A DNA stretch of 7,658 bases from Calditrichota bacterium. GTDB lineage: Bacteria; Calditrichota; Calditrichia; Calditrichales; Calditrichaceae. The DNA is taken from assembly GCA_024278715.1 (NCBI GenBank), contig JAJRSN010000144.1, forward strand, positions 1-7,658. The letters run 5' to 3'. The notes beneath the pieces were generated by a model. That model saw only the letters and a list, made by a program, of their open reading frames with translations, was not told the origin of the DNA and ran no database searches. The position numbers were made by a program, and so were the translations under genes. Each line of letters starts with the position of its first letter. The first letter of the stretch is position 1. Of this stretch, positions 6,344-7,658 are shown in pieces.

Positions 6344-7621
6344 TTATCGTTTATATGTCTTCGGGATATGGCACCCGGGCGCGCAACTGCCGCCGTTGGG
6401 GGTCTCCCTGTAGTTTATCGGCATTTTCCACTCGCCAAAACGGACTTTATCGGCGATCAGATGCGGCGCTTTGGAACCGTGAACCTCATGGCATAAAGCG
6501 CAAGATCTTCCCTTTTGTCTGTTTACATGAAACGCGTGAAGATTTTCTGAACCGTTCCGGAAGTTAGTCACACGGCTCCTTTTCTTAATTATTGCCGAAT
6601 CGTGACAATCAAAGCACAAAGCAAAATTTTCGGCTTTTCCCACCGTATAAGCCGTTGCAGGAAATTTGGCAACCAAAAGATAAGGAAACTTTTCCTGATG
6701 AACCTGATGACAGTCCAAACAACCGTCGTCTTCTAACGGCGGGTGCGTAACCTTGGCGTTTTTAATTATGCTCGCCATGTCAATTGCCGACCATTTAACG
6801 CCTAACCGGCTGGGGCTGTGACATGACAGGCAGACCTTGGCGTTGTCGTCTTTCAGAATCGGCTCGTTTTCAGAAGCGTGGGGATCGTGACAACTCATGC
6901 AGGGCATTCCTTCTTTTTGCACGCCGTGCACCTTGTACTTACTGCTATCGGATGGAGATTGGCTATCGTGACAATCAAAGCACAAATCGGGCACCCGGCT
7001 CGACAAAAGATATTCCACCTGAGAAACATGGGGATTGTGGCAATCGAGGCAGTCCCCTTCAAACGCAGGATGAACGCTCGACATATTAAGTTTCTCGCGG
7101 AAATCATCGTGACATTCAAAGCACAGTTCCGGGCGCTCGCTTTTAAGCAACGACGGGCGAATAGTTTGATGCGGATCGTGACATTCCGTGCATTCCCTGT
7201 CTTCATAAGGCGGGTGGACCGCCTTTCCTTCATCCGGATCGTGGCAGTTCATACAAATCGATTCGTCTTTTTCGCCTAAAAGCAAATAGTCCTTCTGAGA
7301 AGAATGAGGCGAATGGCAATCTAAACAAGCGCCCTCTTCCACCGGGGGGTGGACGTTAGTCAAATTGTTTTTTTGATCATGACAATTGTAACATAAATCC
7401 GGAACTTCATCGGATAAGGTAAATTCAGGACCCTCGGAATCGGGATGTTTGTTTTCGTTACTTTCATGGCAGGAAGAGCAATCTTCTTCCATGGGAGGAT
7501 GAATATCCTCCGCCTGAAAAAGGTTTTGATGGCATCCCGAAGAGGCGCAATCATTTTCGTCCGCAAACCCCGTCGAAAACAGAACGAAAGAAAAAATTGT
7601 CAGAAATATAAAAATCTTCAT
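6344..7621 (-). CDS. Exported doubled-CXXCH multihaem cytochrome c, about 15 haems
   Basis: A 425-residue exported protein. A Sec signal peptide (residues 1-20, probable cleavage GFA-DE) leads into about seven repeats of the doubled CXXCH type. Each repeat runs roughly LCxxCHD...HPPxEExxCxxCHxPHxS...LL. Thirteen standard CXXCH sites start at residues 48, 77, 99, 123, 144, 167, 191, 214, 241, 264, 301, 336 and 374. Two variant sites flank them: CX4CH (CASSGCH, 25-31) at the start and CX3CH (CAPGCH, 413-418) near the end. Sixteen further histidines could be distal ligands, enough for bis-histidine coordination of all 15 haems. The mature protein has about 27 residues per haem, so it is mostly haem packing, as in periplasmic or surface electron conduits. 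The start has only a weak ribosome site (AGG, 9 nt upstream), but the signal peptide supports it. It is the first cytochrome gene of the minus-strand cluster here, and its promoter is outside the window or in the last 37 nt. Partner and terminal acceptor are unknown. Confidence 0.94.
   Translation of the reverse strand: MKIFIFLTIFSFVLFSTGFADENDCASSGCHQNLFQAEDIHPPMEEDCSSCHESNENKHPDSEGPEFTLSDEVPDLCYNCHDQKNNLTNVHPPVEEGACLDCHSPHSSQKDYLLLGEKDESICMNCHDPDEGKAVHPPYEDRECTECHDPHQTIRPSLLKSERPELCFECHDDFREKLNMSSVHPAFEGDCLDCHNPHVSQVEYLLSSRVPDLCFDCHDSQSPSDSSKYKVHGVQKEGMPCMSCHDPHASENEPILKDDNAKVCLSCHSPSRLGVKWSAIDMASIIKNAKVTHPPLEDDGCLDCHQVHQEKFPYLLVAKFPATAYTVGKAENFALCFDCHDSAIIKKRSRVTNFRNGSENLHAFHVNRQKGRSCALCHEVHGSKAPHLIADKVRFGEWKMPINYRETPNGGSCAPGCHIPKTYKR
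6600..6620 (-). repeat. Internal DNA repeat in the 15-haem cytochrome gene, copy 1
   Basis: This 21-nt stretch is identical to 6966-6986. Both encode the haem motif around residues 336-340 and 214-218 (LCFDCHD). A near copy lies at about 7107-7126. Identity at synonymous positions suggests module duplication within the gene. Confidence 0.6.
6966..6986 (-). repeat. Internal DNA repeat in the 15-haem cytochrome gene, copy 2
   Basis: Identical to 6600-6620, 366 nt away, which is 122 codons and in frame. It encodes the haem site at residues 214-218. See copy 1. Confidence 0.6.
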
Positions 7622-7658
7622 CTTCGCAAACCTAAAACGATCTTTCGATTCTAAAATA

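Noticed and set aside
6878..7279. 133-codon plus-strand ORF inside the multihaem gene
   Set aside because: It is an antisense shadow. The opposite strand carries regularly spaced haem motifs and a signal peptide that explain the sequence.
6600..7400. Regularly spaced short repeats suggesting a CRISPR-like array
   Set aside because: The periodic similarity is in-frame coding for the CXXCH modules. The repeats are degenerate and the intervals vary.

Overview
This is a bacterial window of moderate GC content. It carries a partial rlmN, a MoxR-type AAA+ ATPase gene, a sensor kinase and sigma-54-type response regulator pair, and a cluster of periplasmic multihaem c-type cytochrome genes. The host is probably an anaerobic or facultative, electron-transferring bacterium, because 19 predicted c-haem sites lie in two exported proteins. 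The gene mix would suit a Calditrichota, FCB-group or deltaproteobacterial-like lineage. That placement is only an impression, since no marker in the window settles it.

Layout. Positions 1-371 (minus) hold the 5' part of rlmN, a radical-SAM rRNA/tRNA methyltransferase that runs off the left edge. A 276-nt divergent intergenic region with a 7-bp inverted repeat follows. A MoxR ATPase gene (648-1628, plus) comes next, without its usual DUF58/VWA partner. After a 211-nt gap come a membrane histidine kinase (1840-3852, plus) and an NtrC/ZraR-type regulator (3849-5225, plus). These two overlap by 4 bp and surely form one operon.

From 5269 to the right edge everything real is on the minus strand. 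Reading in the direction of transcription there is a 425-residue cytochrome with 15 predicted haem sites (7621-6344), a small unrecognised ORF (6306-6040), and a tetrahaem cytochrome (5892-5269). The tetrahaem gene has its own leader with a strong Shine-Dalgarno sequence and an 8-bp dyad. The regulator and the tetrahaem gene are tail to tail, 43 nt apart, with no obvious terminator hairpin between them.

How the parts may work together. The large cytochrome looks like a periplasmic or surface haem wire: doubled CXXCH modules, 16 spare histidines for 15 haems, and variant haem motifs at both ends. The tetrahaem protein could be its electron donor or acceptor. The two-component system may sense an extracytoplasmic signal and act through sigma-54, and imperfect -24/-12-like sequences lie upstream of both its own operon and the tetrahaem gene. 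That regulatory link rests on adjacency and weak motifs and is inference. No CRISPR array, tRNA, rRNA, insertion sequence or phage gene was seen.
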